Origin: Pseudo-nitzschia pungens
Taxonomy: Eukaryota; Bacillariophyta; Bacillariophyceae; Bacillariales; Bacillariaceae
DNA length: 64,000 nt
NCBI GenBank assembly: GCA_037355855.1
Contig: CM074758.1
Coordinates: forward strand, 8,095,001 to 8,159,000
Reading direction: 5' to 3'
A program made the translations under genes and the position numbers. Positions 49,962-60,944 of the stretch are shown here, one piece after another (position 1 is the stretch's first letter; the number at the start of each line of letters is the position of its first letter). Under the pieces are notes generated by a model, which was given only the letters and a program-made list of their open reading frames with translations, made no database searches and was not told where the DNA came from.

Positions 49962-50894
49962 ATGACTGGAGCATTGGTCGGAACAGGTACCAGGAAAGTT
50001 GCCTTGATTATGGGCGTCGCCAACCAACGCTCGATCGCTATGAGTTGCATGGATGCGTTTCTGCAACGGGATGACTGGGATGTAATATTGACCGTTCGAG
50101 ATGAAAGGACCCGAACAAAGGTTCAGAAACTAGTGAAAAACCGACAGATTAGTTTCCAATCGACGAACGGCAGCAGCGAGAAGTTCAGTGGCGGTCGGGG
50201 GAGGATACTGGGAGAATTCGTCTGTGACGTTACCGATCCGAGGTCCACCGATTTGTTTTTCAAAGAATCGTTGCCGGAGATTCTAAATCGCCAGGACCGA
50301 ACGCTAGAGGCGGTGATTCATTCCATCGCATTTGCTCCCGAGCTGAGAAAACCCTTGCTAGAAACAAGCCGTGAAGCGTTCTTAGATGCGCACGATATTT
50401 CTGCGTATTCTCTGATCCAAGTCGCTAGAGAATCGATTCCATACCTTGGAAGAAATCCCTGCAAGAAAGATCACAATGATAATCTTTCTATGAGTAGCAG
50501 TATCACGACGCTATCTTATTTGGGTGCCGATCGAGCCATCCCAGGCTACCACACAATGGGACCTGCTAAGGCAAGCTTGGAAAGCATTGTTCGTGGTTTG
50601 GCACTCGAGTTAGGCCGACACAGATCTTCTTGCGGCCCGCTCATCCGAGTAAACGCCGTTCGAGCCGGACCCATTCCAACACTCTCAAGCAAAGGTGGGA
50701 TAGCGGGCTTTGAGCGCATGCGTAGTGACGTGGATCGGAGGGCGCCGCTCGGAAATGTCTCGGCATCACAGGTAGCTGCGACAGTCTATCATGTGGCTGC
50801 CGAAGCGGATGGCATGACGGGACAAACCATCGAAGTAGATGGAGGTTATTCAGTGACGGCGGGACCATCTATGCTACTACCAGATAGTACTTGA
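49962..50894 (+). CDS. Enoyl-ACP reductase, FabI-type short-chain dehydrogenase
   Basis: 310 residues from the ATG at 49962. ALIMGVANQRSIA is the FabI nucleotide-binding variant of the Rossmann loop (GxxxxxSxA rather than GxxxGxG). HSIAFAPE, DISAYSL, SSITTLSYLGADRAIPGYHT and MGPAKASLESIVRGLALELG follow. The catalytic set Tyr186, Tyr196 and Lys203 (Y-x6-K) is complete, and IRVNAVRAGPIPTLSS and GMTGQTIEVDGGY close the fold. It would reduce enoyl-ACP in type II fatty-acid synthesis using NADH. Diatom type II synthesis is plastidic, yet the N-terminus has only 11 residues before the fold and no signal or transit peptide. An unseen upstream exon, a mitochondrial role or a paralogue are the options. 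A Ser/Gly-rich insert of about 20 residues (66-82) is unusual. Confidence 0.85.
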   Translation: MTGALVGTGTRKVALIMGVANQRSIAMSCMDAFLQRDDWDVILTVRDERTRTKVQKLVKNRQISFQSTNGSSEKFSGGRGRILGEFVCDVTDPRSTDLFFKESLPEILNRQDRTLEAVIHSIAFAPELRKPLLETSREAFLDAHDISAYSLIQVARESIPYLGRNPCKKDHNDNLSMSSSITTLSYLGADRAIPGYHTMGPAKASLESIVRGLALELGRHRSSCGPLIRVNAVRAGPIPTLSSKGGIAGFERMRSDVDRRAPLGNVSASQVAATVYHVAAEADGMTGQTIEVDGGYSVTAGPSMLLPDST

Positions 50895-51362
50895 ATGGAA
50901 TGGCGATTGTATTTTGAAGGTTAAGACGATCGAGGCAAAGTTGTTTTCAAAACCAGGAGTATCAGACTCCATGATTTAGAATACACGAGTGGTAGAACCA
51001 GAAAGAACTGGTGGCTTTGTCTTGGGGTATTCGACAGTAATGTTATCTAGAATCGATGAATACACTTATTCCATGCAAGTATCCGCTTTTCAAAATTTAG
51101 CGTAAACGGTGAACGAAAGCTCAGTTGAAATAGAGACGCATAAAATGCCTCGCATTTCGGAAAGTTATTATGTATGTATCAAATAATAGTAGCAATTGTG
51201 CCAGTCGAAATACATAAAAATATTCCCTTTTTTCACAAAAATAAACTGAATCCATGTATTATTTCAAATATGCTACTCTAAAGTATCGGATTCGGCGGCA
51301 TGATTCCATAATAGTACATAAAACTAGATGGATTGAAATGGTCCGTGGAACTTTTACAAGCA
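50895..51362. other. Intergenic between convergent genes
   Basis: 468 bp of 3' regions; no gene seen. Confidence 0.6.
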
Positions 51363-54164
51363 TTAGTCAGTCTCGGGTACTCGCGAATAGCCCCGTCGAC
51401 CGTAACGTGATCGAAGGCCTTGAAGAGTTTCATACTTCGTTCTTTCGGGACGATTTTCTTGACTCTTGTGCGAAAAGGCTTTCGATGAGTGAGGAGTCGT
51501 CATAATCTCCGGCGAACCAACAAGCTCTGGTTCAGGGTAGGTAGTGTTAGACTGTTGTTGACGCTCCTCTCTTAGTTTACCCGACGAAGACACGAGAGAT
51601 CGTGCAGAAGATACCCCTTTGCGTTTGGTCCTCTTTAGTTTTGACGCACGTTTGTCGCTGTCACTACTCATTTTTTGCGCCAACTGCTTTTCCAATTTTC
51701 GGATCTCTCTGGAAGAAACGTTCTGCCCATTCGGGTCATCAGACCTAAAGGCTTTCAATTTGGTGGCCAATTTCTTCTCTATTCGTCTGATTTCATTCAA
51801 ATGAACCGTTTGCGGATCCAATTCCTGCTGGGCATGGGTCTCGCGCCTTACTTGCCGCAGTTGCCTTTCGATTTTCTGTTCGAGTTTTCGCAACTTTTCG
51901 GTAGCTGTCATAGCAGTATCTTGAATGGGTCTCCTCTCGATTGGAATGATGGCGGATAACGATTCTTTGTCATCTCGCTCATCATTAGGGCGATGGTTCT
52001 TATTGAAATCATCATAGTGATGAATATGTGTGATTCCCGTTGGATCGCGACTTCTCGACCTTGTCCTCGACGGGGTCAACGGTCTCACGTGACGATTTGA
52101 TGTGCGTCGATGCGAACTTCTGCTTTGCAGTTCATCATACGGGACTCTAGAAGATGACTCTGCCGTGTAGCTATGAACGTCTATAGGAGCGTGAATGTTC
52201 GACACTGGATCGGCTCTGTAGCTGTCAGATGCACGCCTGGAAGAACGCATCCTTTGGCCTTCCTCGATGCTACGAATGGCAACAAGGTCTTTCATTCGAG
52301 ATGATAGGGCTGAAGAAGTCAGCGATGCAACGCCCTCTTCTTGATAATGAGTTGATTTTTTTGCAAGAGTTTGCTCGCGACTCCTACTTCCGTTGTGCAT
52401 AAGTTCCGCGCGTAGTTCAGGTGACGGGGGGTTACGTCCGTTGCTCTTGGATTTCGCCATCCTGTTCTTTCCTCTGCTCTCTTCCGGAACTTCTTTTCTG
52501 GTATCTTCTTTTAAGTCCTGTTGAATCCTCTTTTGAGTAGGCAAAGAAAGCGGCGTGTTTCGAGAAGGAATTGGTGTGTCTCGAAGACGTCCCTGTCGAC
52601 GATTCAAGAAAGCTTCCCGTGCTTTCGGGTCATCAAAAATATCATCCACCGATTTGTGTAATTTCGTTCGTTCTTTGTTTCGGAGATCATTGGTTACTTC
52701 CACATTGATCACATCTTTCGATTGAATAGCTGCTATACCCCTTGAAATAACTTTTTTCTCCAGTTTTGCTTCTTCTTCGACCCAGATCTGATCAACGTGT
52801 GGACTTGGTGTAGATCTCCGAGTGAGTGATCGTAGTAAGTCGTCACCACTTTTATCAGTGGATTGTTCGGTATCGTTGCGGGAACCTGGTATCCAAGAGT
52901 CTTGATCGTCCATGCTTAGGACTTCAATTATTTCCATGCTGTTCGATAGCGATTTCTCTTCAGCAATCTCCTCTACATTTTCTTGCAAAAGAGTCAGATT
53001 CTTGTCTTCGCTCGATATGTGAGTATCCTCTTGCTCTGGACTTGTTGAGACAATGTCACTGCTCCGTGTTTCTTCGTCATCGGGTTTGTTCTCATTCGTA
53101 GGCGGTGAAGGCAGATCTTGGTCGTCCACCTGAACGACCTTTTCTCCATCGTTTTCAGACATAGACGCTTCCAACCCTGAATGATTTGGGGAATAGTTGT
53201 CGGCATCCTGGCCTTCACGAGTGGCCACTATATGTGACTCCGTTGGAGGATCCGTTGGAGGATCAAGTTTCACACTTCGATCTCTGGACATGTTCGAAAT
53301 TTGAGTCTTGATCTCTCGCTCTTCGCCTTCCTTCGCACTCATTTCGATTGCACGCTCAACCATCGAAGCTACATCCAAGCTTCCTGGTGCTTCAAGGCTA
53401 TGAGTTTCACTGTTCTGTTGATCGACTTCTATCTTTTCGAAGGGAGCTTCGGTGGATTTCTCCGGTTTTAAAATAGGTTCGACCGTCGTATCCAGATCCT
53501 GTCCAGAATTGCCGGGAGTGGAAGCACCGGTATTACTTTCGCTTTCCATATCAACAACCTCTTTCACTTCGTGATCTTCTCTGGGTTGAATTTGCATCAT
53601 TTGAATTTCATTCTTCTTGGTTTCTTCCACCGTCGGTTCGGCGGTATCGTTTTCTTCGTTCATGAAGATGCTTCGACCTTGGAGACGTAGGCTGCGTCGC
53701 TTTATTGCAGAGCTAGTCAAATTTGGTGTCGGAATTGCCGATTTCCTGGTGGTAAAGGTAGATCTTGGTTTACCCTTACTCTGACGTAGTAAAGACGTCT
53801 CTCGTCTCGAACACATATTTTGATAAACTGAGACAGGGCGATCAAGGCAACCGCATGCAGAGTCTACCCAACGATCCACAGCCATGGGTTGTGATTCCAA
53901 AGACAAGTAGTCGTCGTCAACAAAATATTCATCATTGTCAATGACCTCGGAACCTTCGCTCATCATAGAAGTTCCGTACGTCCCAGAATAACTTGATTCG
54001 GAGGCAGTGGATGGCTGGTGATGAGAAGAGTGATTATCGTAAGTCTCCTCATCGTCATCAAGATCCCTACTCCTACTGACGTGCACTTGACGAATAACAC
54101 TGTAACGATCACGTTCCGAATCTGACCTTTCGGTGGTGCTAGATCGAACCATTAGCGACACCAT
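51363..54164 (-). CDS. Long charged, largely disordered protein with C-terminal coiled coils
   Basis: The start is placed at the ATG at 54164 (MVSLMVRSSTTERSDSERDR); the open frame extends to 54233 without another ATG, so an upstream exon is possible (TTCCAG lies just before). About 933 residues. The N-terminal half is Ser/Glu/Asp-rich with no domain seen; one short Cys stretch occurs (DSACGCLDRP). The middle contains DDPKAREAFLNRRQGRLRDT. The C-terminal part has heptad-like charged helices (LRKLEQKIERQLRQVRRETH, and RRIEKKLATKLKA, REIRKLEKQLAQKM), probably coiled coils, then a basic end. No signal peptide or membrane helix. Function unknown; a cytoskeletal or scaffold role would fit the composition but is not shown. 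Confidence 0.75.
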   Translation of the reverse strand: MVSLMVRSSTTERSDSERDRYSVIRQVHVSRSRDLDDDEETYDNHSSHHQPSTASESSYSGTYGTSMMSEGSEVIDNDEYFVDDDYLSLESQPMAVDRWVDSACGCLDRPVSVYQNMCSRRETSLLRQSKGKPRSTFTTRKSAIPTPNLTSSAIKRRSLRLQGRSIFMNEENDTAEPTVEETKKNEIQMMQIQPREDHEVKEVVDMESESNTGASTPGNSGQDLDTTVEPILKPEKSTEAPFEKIEVDQQNSETHSLEAPGSLDVASMVERAIEMSAKEGEEREIKTQISNMSRDRSVKLDPPTDPPTESHIVATREGQDADNYSPNHSGLEASMSENDGEKVVQVDDQDLPSPPTNENKPDDEETRSSDIVSTSPEQEDTHISSEDKNLTLLQENVEEIAEEKSLSNSMEIIEVLSMDDQDSWIPGSRNDTEQSTDKSGDDLLRSLTRRSTPSPHVDQIWVEEEAKLEKKVISRGIAAIQSKDVINVEVTNDLRNKERTKLHKSVDDIFDDPKAREAFLNRRQGRLRDTPIPSRNTPLSLPTQKRIQQDLKEDTRKEVPEESRGKNRMAKSKSNGRNPPSPELRAELMHNGSRSREQTLAKKSTHYQEEGVASLTSSALSSRMKDLVAIRSIEEGQRMRSSRRASDSYRADPVSNIHAPIDVHSYTAESSSRVPYDELQSRSSHRRTSNRHVRPLTPSRTRSRSRDPTGITHIHHYDDFNKNHRPNDERDDKESLSAIIPIERRPIQDTAMTATEKLRKLEQKIERQLRQVRRETHAQQELDPQTVHLNEIRRIEKKLATKLKAFRSDDPNGQNVSSREIRKLEKQLAQKMSSDSDKRASKLKRTKRKGVSSARSLVSSSGKLREERQQQSNTTYPEPELVGSPEIMTTPHSSKAFSHKSQENRPERTKYETLQGLRSRYGRRGYSRVPETD

Positions 54165-55870
54165 GGTTGTAATACGAACCCCAGGTGATCGTTCGAATCT
54201 TGTGCTGTGATCGGTTAGTTTGATGAGTTGCACACCACTTCCGATCTCTGGAAGACAATATTATTATACCGCATGCTTCGCTGTCATAAAATCGGAATGA
54301 AACCTAGGTATGCAACCGGGTTCGAGTACTTAGTTGATGTGTTGAGAAGCTGCGATCAGAAGTTCCGTTCCTAACCGTCGAACGGAAGAGTTCTCTTAAA
54401 ATTACTAACTGATCGTTACAGATTTCATTATTCAGCGAACGAGTGAAGCGTTGGGTGCGAGCGTAGTCGGAACAACGGTCGAATGTGATGAAATAATTAA
54501 GCATTCACGACCTTAAGTAAACCTTACTTCGTAACTTTCTTAACTTTGTGGGTCGCGGATTATGTCTCAAAATACGCATGTGAAGAAACATCCCCCTATT
54601 CACACCTGATTCACACGATGACGATTTTAGTGTGATCCAAATATCATAGAATTCACACATTAAAAAGTCTAATTAGGAGTCGAACAGAATTCTAACGTAT
54701 CTCGCCAACCTCTTCGGGACACAGTTAATTACGAAACCGTTGGAAAAGGATGCGAGGTGGGTTTAGAAATATCAACATCAGAATGCCAATTTTGATTATT
54801 ACGAAGTACTTCGTATTTTTTAGGTGAACTGGAGGATACCTTACTTCGTATTAACTTGTACCGGTATTGAAAAAAAAATTGAGAAACTTGCACTCAGGCT
54901 CCAGGAGAGTGGTAACTGGTAACTACGTTAGTATGAAACATAGGACTATGTAATAGCAAATAATAGATCAAAAAATTTGGTTTGGAAATCGCATGATTGA
55001 TCTACTTTGTATCCAAGGCCATGATGGTGACCTACGACATTCAATGAAATCAATATCTTGCCTCAAATACTACCACTGAAGAGTTACACTTACCCAAAGC
55101 TTGTAGGCACTGTGGATTGCAAAAATAAATTGATGGCCATGCAAAGCTTTGTAAGTTTTTGATAGATGCAGTGAAAAATTAGACATTGACCTTGTGAAAC
55201 ACACTATCCATCCATGGGTCCTTTTGCTTCTCATCTAACTTGCTCAATGATCACTATTCCTTTCCCTTCAGCTCCTCCAGTTGTTTCTTATATCTTTTTC
55301 AATCACTTCCTTACAAGTGTTCCCAAGGAAGAACTACATCAAGATGCTTCCAGTATCTTTGTAAAAGAGTCCAGTTATCACAGAGCCTGGTACCTTCATC
55401 AAAATGAAAAGAATTACTAATTGTTTTTATCAGTGGACTGTTTCCTGTACCCTGTTTCCTGTTTTCCATAATTCAATAATATGTTGATGTTGTGTAAGGT
55501 TGTCATTATCATCACGTAAGATTTACCGTACGGTACAACTGCTTCATGCTTTTGTTTTTTGGCGCCTACTACATGTAAAAAAGAGCGCGAGTACGTAAGT
55601 ACTGTAATTAATACCGGGTACGAGTAACTTAGTCACCTTACTAACTGCATGAATACCAGTTTTGGAAGATTTTTTACCTCTCAAACGGTGAACGAGGGTG
55701 TCAATGAAGATGCGACGATGTGAATCAAGCCGTTCTCGCTTTCTCGTTGATGAAAACTAAACATTAGCTGCATCTCCTCACAACATCGTACGAGTTGCGC
55801 TGCACCCGTCCCCTGGCTCTTCAGAATCATCGGATTGATAATTATCGAAAAAATTCCACCTTACTAAGCC
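54165..55870. other. Intergenic, no gene supported
   Basis: 1.7 kb between two genes read away from each other. A short plus frame at 55214-55420 (68 codons) has no recognisable feature. TACTTCGTA and GTACGGTACAA words occur at 54510-54870 and 55510-55640. Confidence 0.55.
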
Positions 55871-56386
55871 ATGCATCCGTTGGTTCGAAAACTTTACAAA
55901 GAAGCACTTTTTGTCGGAAAGGATTATCCGCTTGGTTTGGATAAAGTTCGAAAGGAATGGAAAAAGGCAATCCGAAATCCCAATAACTGTCCATCCTGCT
56001 ACAATTTCGTCCGCCAACGAGAAGGTGACCGCAGCGACAAAGGTCGCGACGGCGATTTGACAAGCTTCGAACAAGGTGCACGTACCCGTGTAATTCCCAA
56101 AAAGATGCATAGCAAGGAACATCCCAACCCAGAATGCGAAAGAGAGCTACGAAAGGCGGTCGGAAAGGGACGGTACATGATCAGAGAAATGATCGGAGTC
56201 ATTCAGCTGAAAAAGTACCGGAGTTTGAAACGGCGGTACGGCAACGAGAATGATGACAGCATCGCAATATTTCATAAATCACTTTCAAAACATAAACATA
56301 AACAAGTTGGAAAATTCGATATATCTGGAGACGATCGGACCAGGAACCAAAACGAAAAAAATCCCGGACACATTGCGAGCAAATGA
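55871..56386 (+). CDS. LYR-motif protein, ETFRF1/LYRM5-like with internal insert
   Basis: 171 residues. The N-terminus LVRKLYKEALFVGKDYPLGL and the later GKGRYMIREMIGVIQLKKYR plus SLKRRYG match the first and last helices of small complex-1 LYR proteins, closest to the ETF-regulating factor group. The motif reads L-Y-K instead of L-Y-R. Between the halves (38-88) is a hydrophilic insert (NNCPSCYNFVRQREGDRSDK and on) not usual in the family; no good splice pair that would remove it was found. After residue 130 a basic tail (HKSLSKHKHKQ) follows. LYR proteins act in mitochondria as partners of acyl-ACP and Fe-S or flavoprotein assembly; ETFRF1 regulates electron-transfer flavoprotein. The exact subgroup is inferred. 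Confidence 0.7.
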   Translation: MHPLVRKLYKEALFVGKDYPLGLDKVRKEWKKAIRNPNNCPSCYNFVRQREGDRSDKGRDGDLTSFEQGARTRVIPKKMHSKEHPNPECERELRKAVGKGRYMIREMIGVIQLKKYRSLKRRYGNENDDSIAIFHKSLSKHKHKQVGKFDISGDDRTRNQNEKNPGHIASK

Positions 56387-56821
56387 ATCGTAGAAAAAAA
56401 TGCCTCGCCTCTTGTCTACCGGTAGTGTGGTTTGGTAACTTAATCTCGAAGTATTCTCCTTGTTGAAGGATTACAAAAAACAGAAGAAGTCTTTGAGCAC
56501 GCAATGGTCCGTTTCACAGGGCTCGGACTTAGCATATCATTGGCTTGAATACTATTTTAAAACTGGTTTGGCATTGCCATTCACCACATTCACAGATTTG
56601 CTGGGTGCTGTGAGTGTAGGGCCGGGCTCGAGATACGAAAGGATCCGCGAGGTACATCCCACTGCACGCAAAACTGAGAGTTTTGTTAAACTGCTTCTGA
56701 ACCTTCTCGTGTGACACTTCAGGAACAAACACATCGATCAAAAACACTTTAAAAAAATTGCCGATTAAAATTTCAGCATCGATCGGATTTTGCAGTTGGT
56801 TCTCGTCGCAAATGAAACGAA
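56387..56821. other. Intergenic between convergent genes
   Basis: 435 bp, no gene supported. Confidence 0.5.
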
Positions 56822-57724
56822 TTAGTTGTCTCGACCATCAGGTTGCCGTTTCTGTTCTCTTTCGAATTCCTGATCCCAAAGATCCATCAACTTTTCCTCG
56901 GCCGACATTGGCACAGTATCCCGATTGGAATGTCCTTCACTTTGACTTTTGGAAAAAACTGATGGAGTATATCGTAATGGCAGCAAATCGGAAGCTGAAA
57001 TTAATCCCAAAACAAGAACCACGATCAGTGCACCTGTTGGCAGAAAGGACGGAGCTAACGACAATGTCGCTCCCTCCATCTCAAAATCCAAAGGTGCAAG
57101 AATTCCCGCAAGTGAGAATGACGCAAAATAAGCAAATCCTAAATTGTAGATATTGAATTCTTCGCCTTCGTTGTCTTCAACAGGAACATTCGTGTCGGCT
57201 TCAGTGGTAAGATCTTGGACCTCGTCATGCGTGAGCAGGTGAGAGGGATTTTGATCTACCGAAAGAAATGAGAACAGGCCAAACAGACCAACAAACCATA
57301 GTTGACTGGCTGTGTTCGGCAATATCACCAGTGACGTGATGATGATCACCAGCACTATCGAGGTGGTAGAGAATGATGATTCGATATTGGAGGAAGAGTT
57401 GTCCAAGAGTAGAGCCTTGTCAATCAATTTCTCGACGAACGAGATCTCATGGGAGTCACGACGACGTCTTATTTTGTCCTTGTCCATATTCGGATTGCTA
57501 TCGTCACTTCGTTGGTCCTGATCGGTCATTTCGAGCAAAGTTCGTGTTCGTTTTCTTGGCATTGGACCCGCTAAAGAAATGCCACAACGGCAGTACGTAG
57601 AGCTGTCAAACCTCCTCACTACCGCATGGCCCTCATTGCCGATGTAATCCGAGTATGCATGTATGTTGTGCGTCCGCATTATTGCCGACGACCGAAAAAG
57701 GTTCACATTGCTAACGGTTCTCAT
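56822..57724 (-). CDS. Hypothetical multi-pass membrane protein
   Basis: 300 residues from the ATG at 57724. The first 110 residues are basic and Ser/Arg-rich and may be an organelle presequence. Hydrophobic segments follow: TSIVLVIIITSLVILPN and LWFVGLFGLFSFLSV (121-156), LGFAYFASFSLAGILAPL (about 195-213) and LPTGALIVVLVLGLISASDL (about 228-247). The C-terminus is acidic and charged (EEKLMDLWDQEFEREQKRQ). An acidic loop separates helices two and three. No known family is recognised. Organelle membrane location is a guess from the basic N-terminus. Confidence 0.65.
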   Translation of the reverse strand: MRTVSNVNLFRSSAIMRTHNIHAYSDYIGNEGHAVVRRFDSSTYCRCGISLAGPMPRKRTRTLLEMTDQDQRSDDSNPNMDKDKIRRRRDSHEISFVEKLIDKALLLDNSSSNIESSFSTTSIVLVIIITSLVILPNTASQLWFVGLFGLFSFLSVDQNPSHLLTHDEVQDLTTEADTNVPVEDNEGEEFNIYNLGFAYFASFSLAGILAPLDFEMEGATLSLAPSFLPTGALIVVLVLGLISASDLLPLRYTPSVFSKSQSEGHSNRDTVPMSAEEKLMDLWDQEFEREQKRQPDGRDN

Positions 57725-58397
57725 CGTTGGATTGTCTCCGAGAAGAAGACAACCACCATGAAAACTACCGGTACTTCGTAGTTCATTGTGGCGGAGGGCT
57801 GCCGATTGATGCCCTTGGATACCATACGGTAGACCTTACCGGTAAGTTACTTGTGCCTGTTGTTGGGAGGTGAGTTGAACATGGGAAATTTGAAATTTCA
57901 AAAAAATACTCACGGTACAGTAATAATAGTAATTCGAGACTCAATTCATTCACTCAACTCGGGATTCAATCAAAAGTAACATAACCGTTGGTCGAACACT
58001 CATTCCACAACCGGGTACTAGTCAGTCGCACGTGCATAATTATGGAAATTATTCCCAATCTCTCCGACAACTGCTACAGAATTCCTATCAGCTGTCCCTC
58101 GGTTTCAGTAGAAATTAGTAGTCTGGGACGTAGAACCGGGGGACAGCTGATAGGAATTTTGTAGTAGGAGATAAGGTTACGATAGAAGGATAGTAAATCG
58201 AGACAATGCTGTTTTGAGGTCAAAAGTTAGAAGTTCCTCCTGCGGTACCCCTTCGCCTTGATTTTGGTGACATTCCGACCAATCAGTTCATTTTAATCAC
58301 CAGAGCTACACACGAGGGCAACTGCATTCGGCACTTGGCTGAGATTGTCGATAATACTGTACCAAGCTTTGGTTTGACCGCCAAGGGGAGGAAAGGG
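57725..58397. other. Intergenic with MITE copy 2
   Basis: Divergent neighbours; holds the MITE at 58074-58164 and TACCGGTAAGTTAC-like words near 57835. Confidence 0.55.
58074..58164. mobile_element. 91-bp Tc1/mariner-like MITE, copy 2
   Basis: Same length and orientation as copy 1, with two mismatches (CTACAGAATT at the left end; CTGGGACG instead of CTGAGACG inside). TA follows the right end; on the left, TG stands where TA is expected, so that target base has probably mutated. Confidence 0.85.
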
Positions 58398-59288
58398 ATG
58401 TGTGTCACTACCACAGATACAGAGAGAAAGGAATCTTCGACTACCGCATTTCATTTTTTCTCTTCGGCCTCGAATCCGTCCCCCACGATCGGGGGTTCGA
58501 GCACAGACAAAATGAGTTCCTCTCCGCTCTCGAATTTAAAAAGCCTTATAAGTGGAAGGAAAGAAAAACACGACAATAGAACAGATTCCAACAATGGGTC
58601 TAGGTCGATCGAAGATACCCCTTCTCAAGGTGCCCAACGAAAGTACAGTCTTGTTCTGTCCGATGAAAGCGGCGAGAACGACTCCGACCTACGGAACACT
58701 TCCCTCGTATCGAACGAAAACAACGCGGCAGTCAATGCTGGGAATGTTGCCAAGGCAACTGCGGGTGAAAGAAGTAGTCAGGTGAACAAGATTGAGAGAA
58801 GAAATTTTTGTGCCGAAATGATAATGTTGCCGGTTGGTGTCTGCCAAAGCAGTTCCGACTTTGCAGAACAAATGGATATCTTCATGCGTTGCCAACATCC
58901 TCTGGATCTTCTATGTATGTTTCAAGAAGACGATGACGGAGGGGATGGGGATGGTGTTAGCATGAATTTTTCGAATCGTGCTCATTCTGGTGAAGGATGT
59001 GGAGACGCCCCGGTGCATCGCGTCAGTGGCTATTATGCCATACCTAGATCATGCGAGTACTGTGGGTCTCCCGACATTGACCTTTGTCATGAAAATTCGA
59101 AATGCGAGAGACCGAAATCATTTTTTCCAAGGGAAAAACCGCCATTTTGTCTGAAGGGTCGATCAAGGTGGCACGGGGAGGAAAAGAATGTTGGACTTGG
59201 ATCATTCACGAAGGAAGAAGTTAAATTGAAATCGAACGAAAGCGAAGAGAAGGACAAAACCACCATGGCGTGCTCAGCCTGGGTGTGA
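58398..59288 (+). CDS. Hypothetical Ser/Asn-rich protein with Cys-rich C-terminal region
   Basis: The start is taken at the ATG at 58398 (MCVTTTDTERKESSTT); the frame is open from 58335 but without an earlier ATG. 296 residues. The first 140 are Ser/Asn/Lys-rich and look disordered. The C-terminal half has FCAEMIMLPVGVCQSSSDFA, DIFMRCQHPLDLLCMFQEDD and a Cys cluster, CEYCGSPDIDLCHENSKCER, that could bind a metal. No signal peptide or membrane helix. Family and function are unknown. Confidence 0.6.
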   Translation: MCVTTTDTERKESSTTAFHFFSSASNPSPTIGGSSTDKMSSSPLSNLKSLISGRKEKHDNRTDSNNGSRSIEDTPSQGAQRKYSLVLSDESGENDSDLRNTSLVSNENNAAVNAGNVAKATAGERSSQVNKIERRNFCAEMIMLPVGVCQSSSDFAEQMDIFMRCQHPLDLLCMFQEDDDGGDGDGVSMNFSNRAHSGEGCGDAPVHRVSGYYAIPRSCEYCGSPDIDLCHENSKCERPKSFFPREKPPFCLKGRSRWHGEEKNVGLGSFTKEEVKLKSNESEEKDKTTMACSAWV

Positions 59289-60944
59289 TTCCTTTTTCAC
59301 CGGATGTGTTCAGGAGTTAGCTGCAAAATACGTGGGACCAATTTTGCGTACTGATATTAGATTGTGATTTGCTTTATTTATCTGCAAAACTCTTTTTGAC
59401 TACGTGCAAGGTAGATGCAACGCTTAATGTTGGATCCCAAATTCCAACACATTCGTTTCGTTGTGGTGTTCCTTTTCAACTTCATCCATTTGCGCTTCGA
59501 TGATGCAGAGAGTCAATTTTTGAAAGAGGCATGGAAAGTCAAATGGACATTTATTCAACTTGGACCATCAGTGGCTCCTTTCCAAACTGAGTTGATTGAT
59601 AACAGCAAAGAAACAAACCCACACACAGGGTGAACAGGGTAAGTTTTGGTGACAACTAAACCCATTTTCCAGGACGAAGGAAACTCGTTGGGTGACAGTT
59701 ACGCTATGTTTTTTTCTTTCCTTCAATTTTTTTCGTTTAATTAGAAGTTTCGAGTATCCACACCACCTTCGGTATCTTACAGAGACCGTCGTACGTACCG
59801 TACTGGTGTCGCAATTATTATTACCGAAGAAGTATTTATTATTTTTTGGTAATTTAAAAAAAAAATGCTTCCCATTGCAGTATTCATACACGGGATTTTT
59901 GCTGATGAACAAAGTCGGCGACAGCGTTCAGGCCTATGGTGATAATTCTGCACATACACCCTCTCTATTCAAAGTAAAGACATCATCATAGCTAACACTC
60001 TACTCTAAATCTTTGCTTATTCATCCCTTAGTAAGAAGCTCATGATTATGGAACAGGCCAAAAAAGGGATGTTTTTTGTTGATTGGCAGTATTGCACCGG
60101 CCATCCCTGTAGCCCGAAGTTGAAACAAATACGGCACTTTTCGCGCACAAAGTCACCGAATTTGAGATTGAACCAATTTTTTTGGAGTTTGGCGACAAAA
60201 GGGCTAATTAAGAGAGGCCAAAAAGCTATGTGTAATTCACCAATTGCAACAGTGGTTGTTGCAAACAATAAGTTTGTACTCTTTATGAATAAGTTACAGC
60301 TTTTGTTGAGGAGGTTTGCATTGCTAAGGACAGATATTTGGTCAGATAGTACTAAGGGAACACTGTGTAATATTTTTGGTTCATCACCAAAAATTCCGGG
60401 TACTCTCAGAAGAGGATGGCTGACACTCGTCACTCTTCACGGGTCATGAGTACCGTACGAGTAGTGGTCATAATTGATTCATTAATGCTGTTGTCTGTTG
60501 TGTCTTGCGTCTTGTGTCATTCATTAATGATGTTGTCTGTTGTGTAGTGCGTCTTGTGCCATGCAGATGGTAAACTTACCGGTATCGCTCTATACCGGTA
60601 ACCTTATTGCACAAGGATTGATTTCAAATTTGTCCGCTCGCCAGTTACTACGTACAACACAAAAACAGAAGCGACCAATAAACAAGTCGTGAAAATTTAA
60701 AAAATGACGGGAAGAAGCTCTGCCAACGCGGTGGCACGGCGAACGGCAAGTTTAAATCTTTGAAATTAGTTTTCCATTCGAAAAGAGATTATGCTACTCT
60801 TGTGAGTGCACATTCAATTACTGCAAGTTTTTTTCGTTGTACAACAACAATGAAAGACGCTTTCAAACTGAAGCGGGCAACAACGTACAAATACATTTCT
60901 AGTTTTTGAGACGAAGCGGCACCGAAGTGAAGAACTGTTCGAAA
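59289..60944. other. Intergenic, no gene supported
   Basis: 1.66 kb. Frames at 59415-59633 (plus, ATG), 60042-60449 (plus) and 60017-60433 (minus, no ATG) lack domains and overlap each other, so none is called. A repeated phrase TTGTGTCATTCATTAATG... recurs around 60480-60560. Confidence 0.5.

Noticed and set aside
60017..60449. Overlapping opposite frames of about 135 residues
   Set aside because: Neither has a domain, the minus one has no ATG, and they shadow each other.
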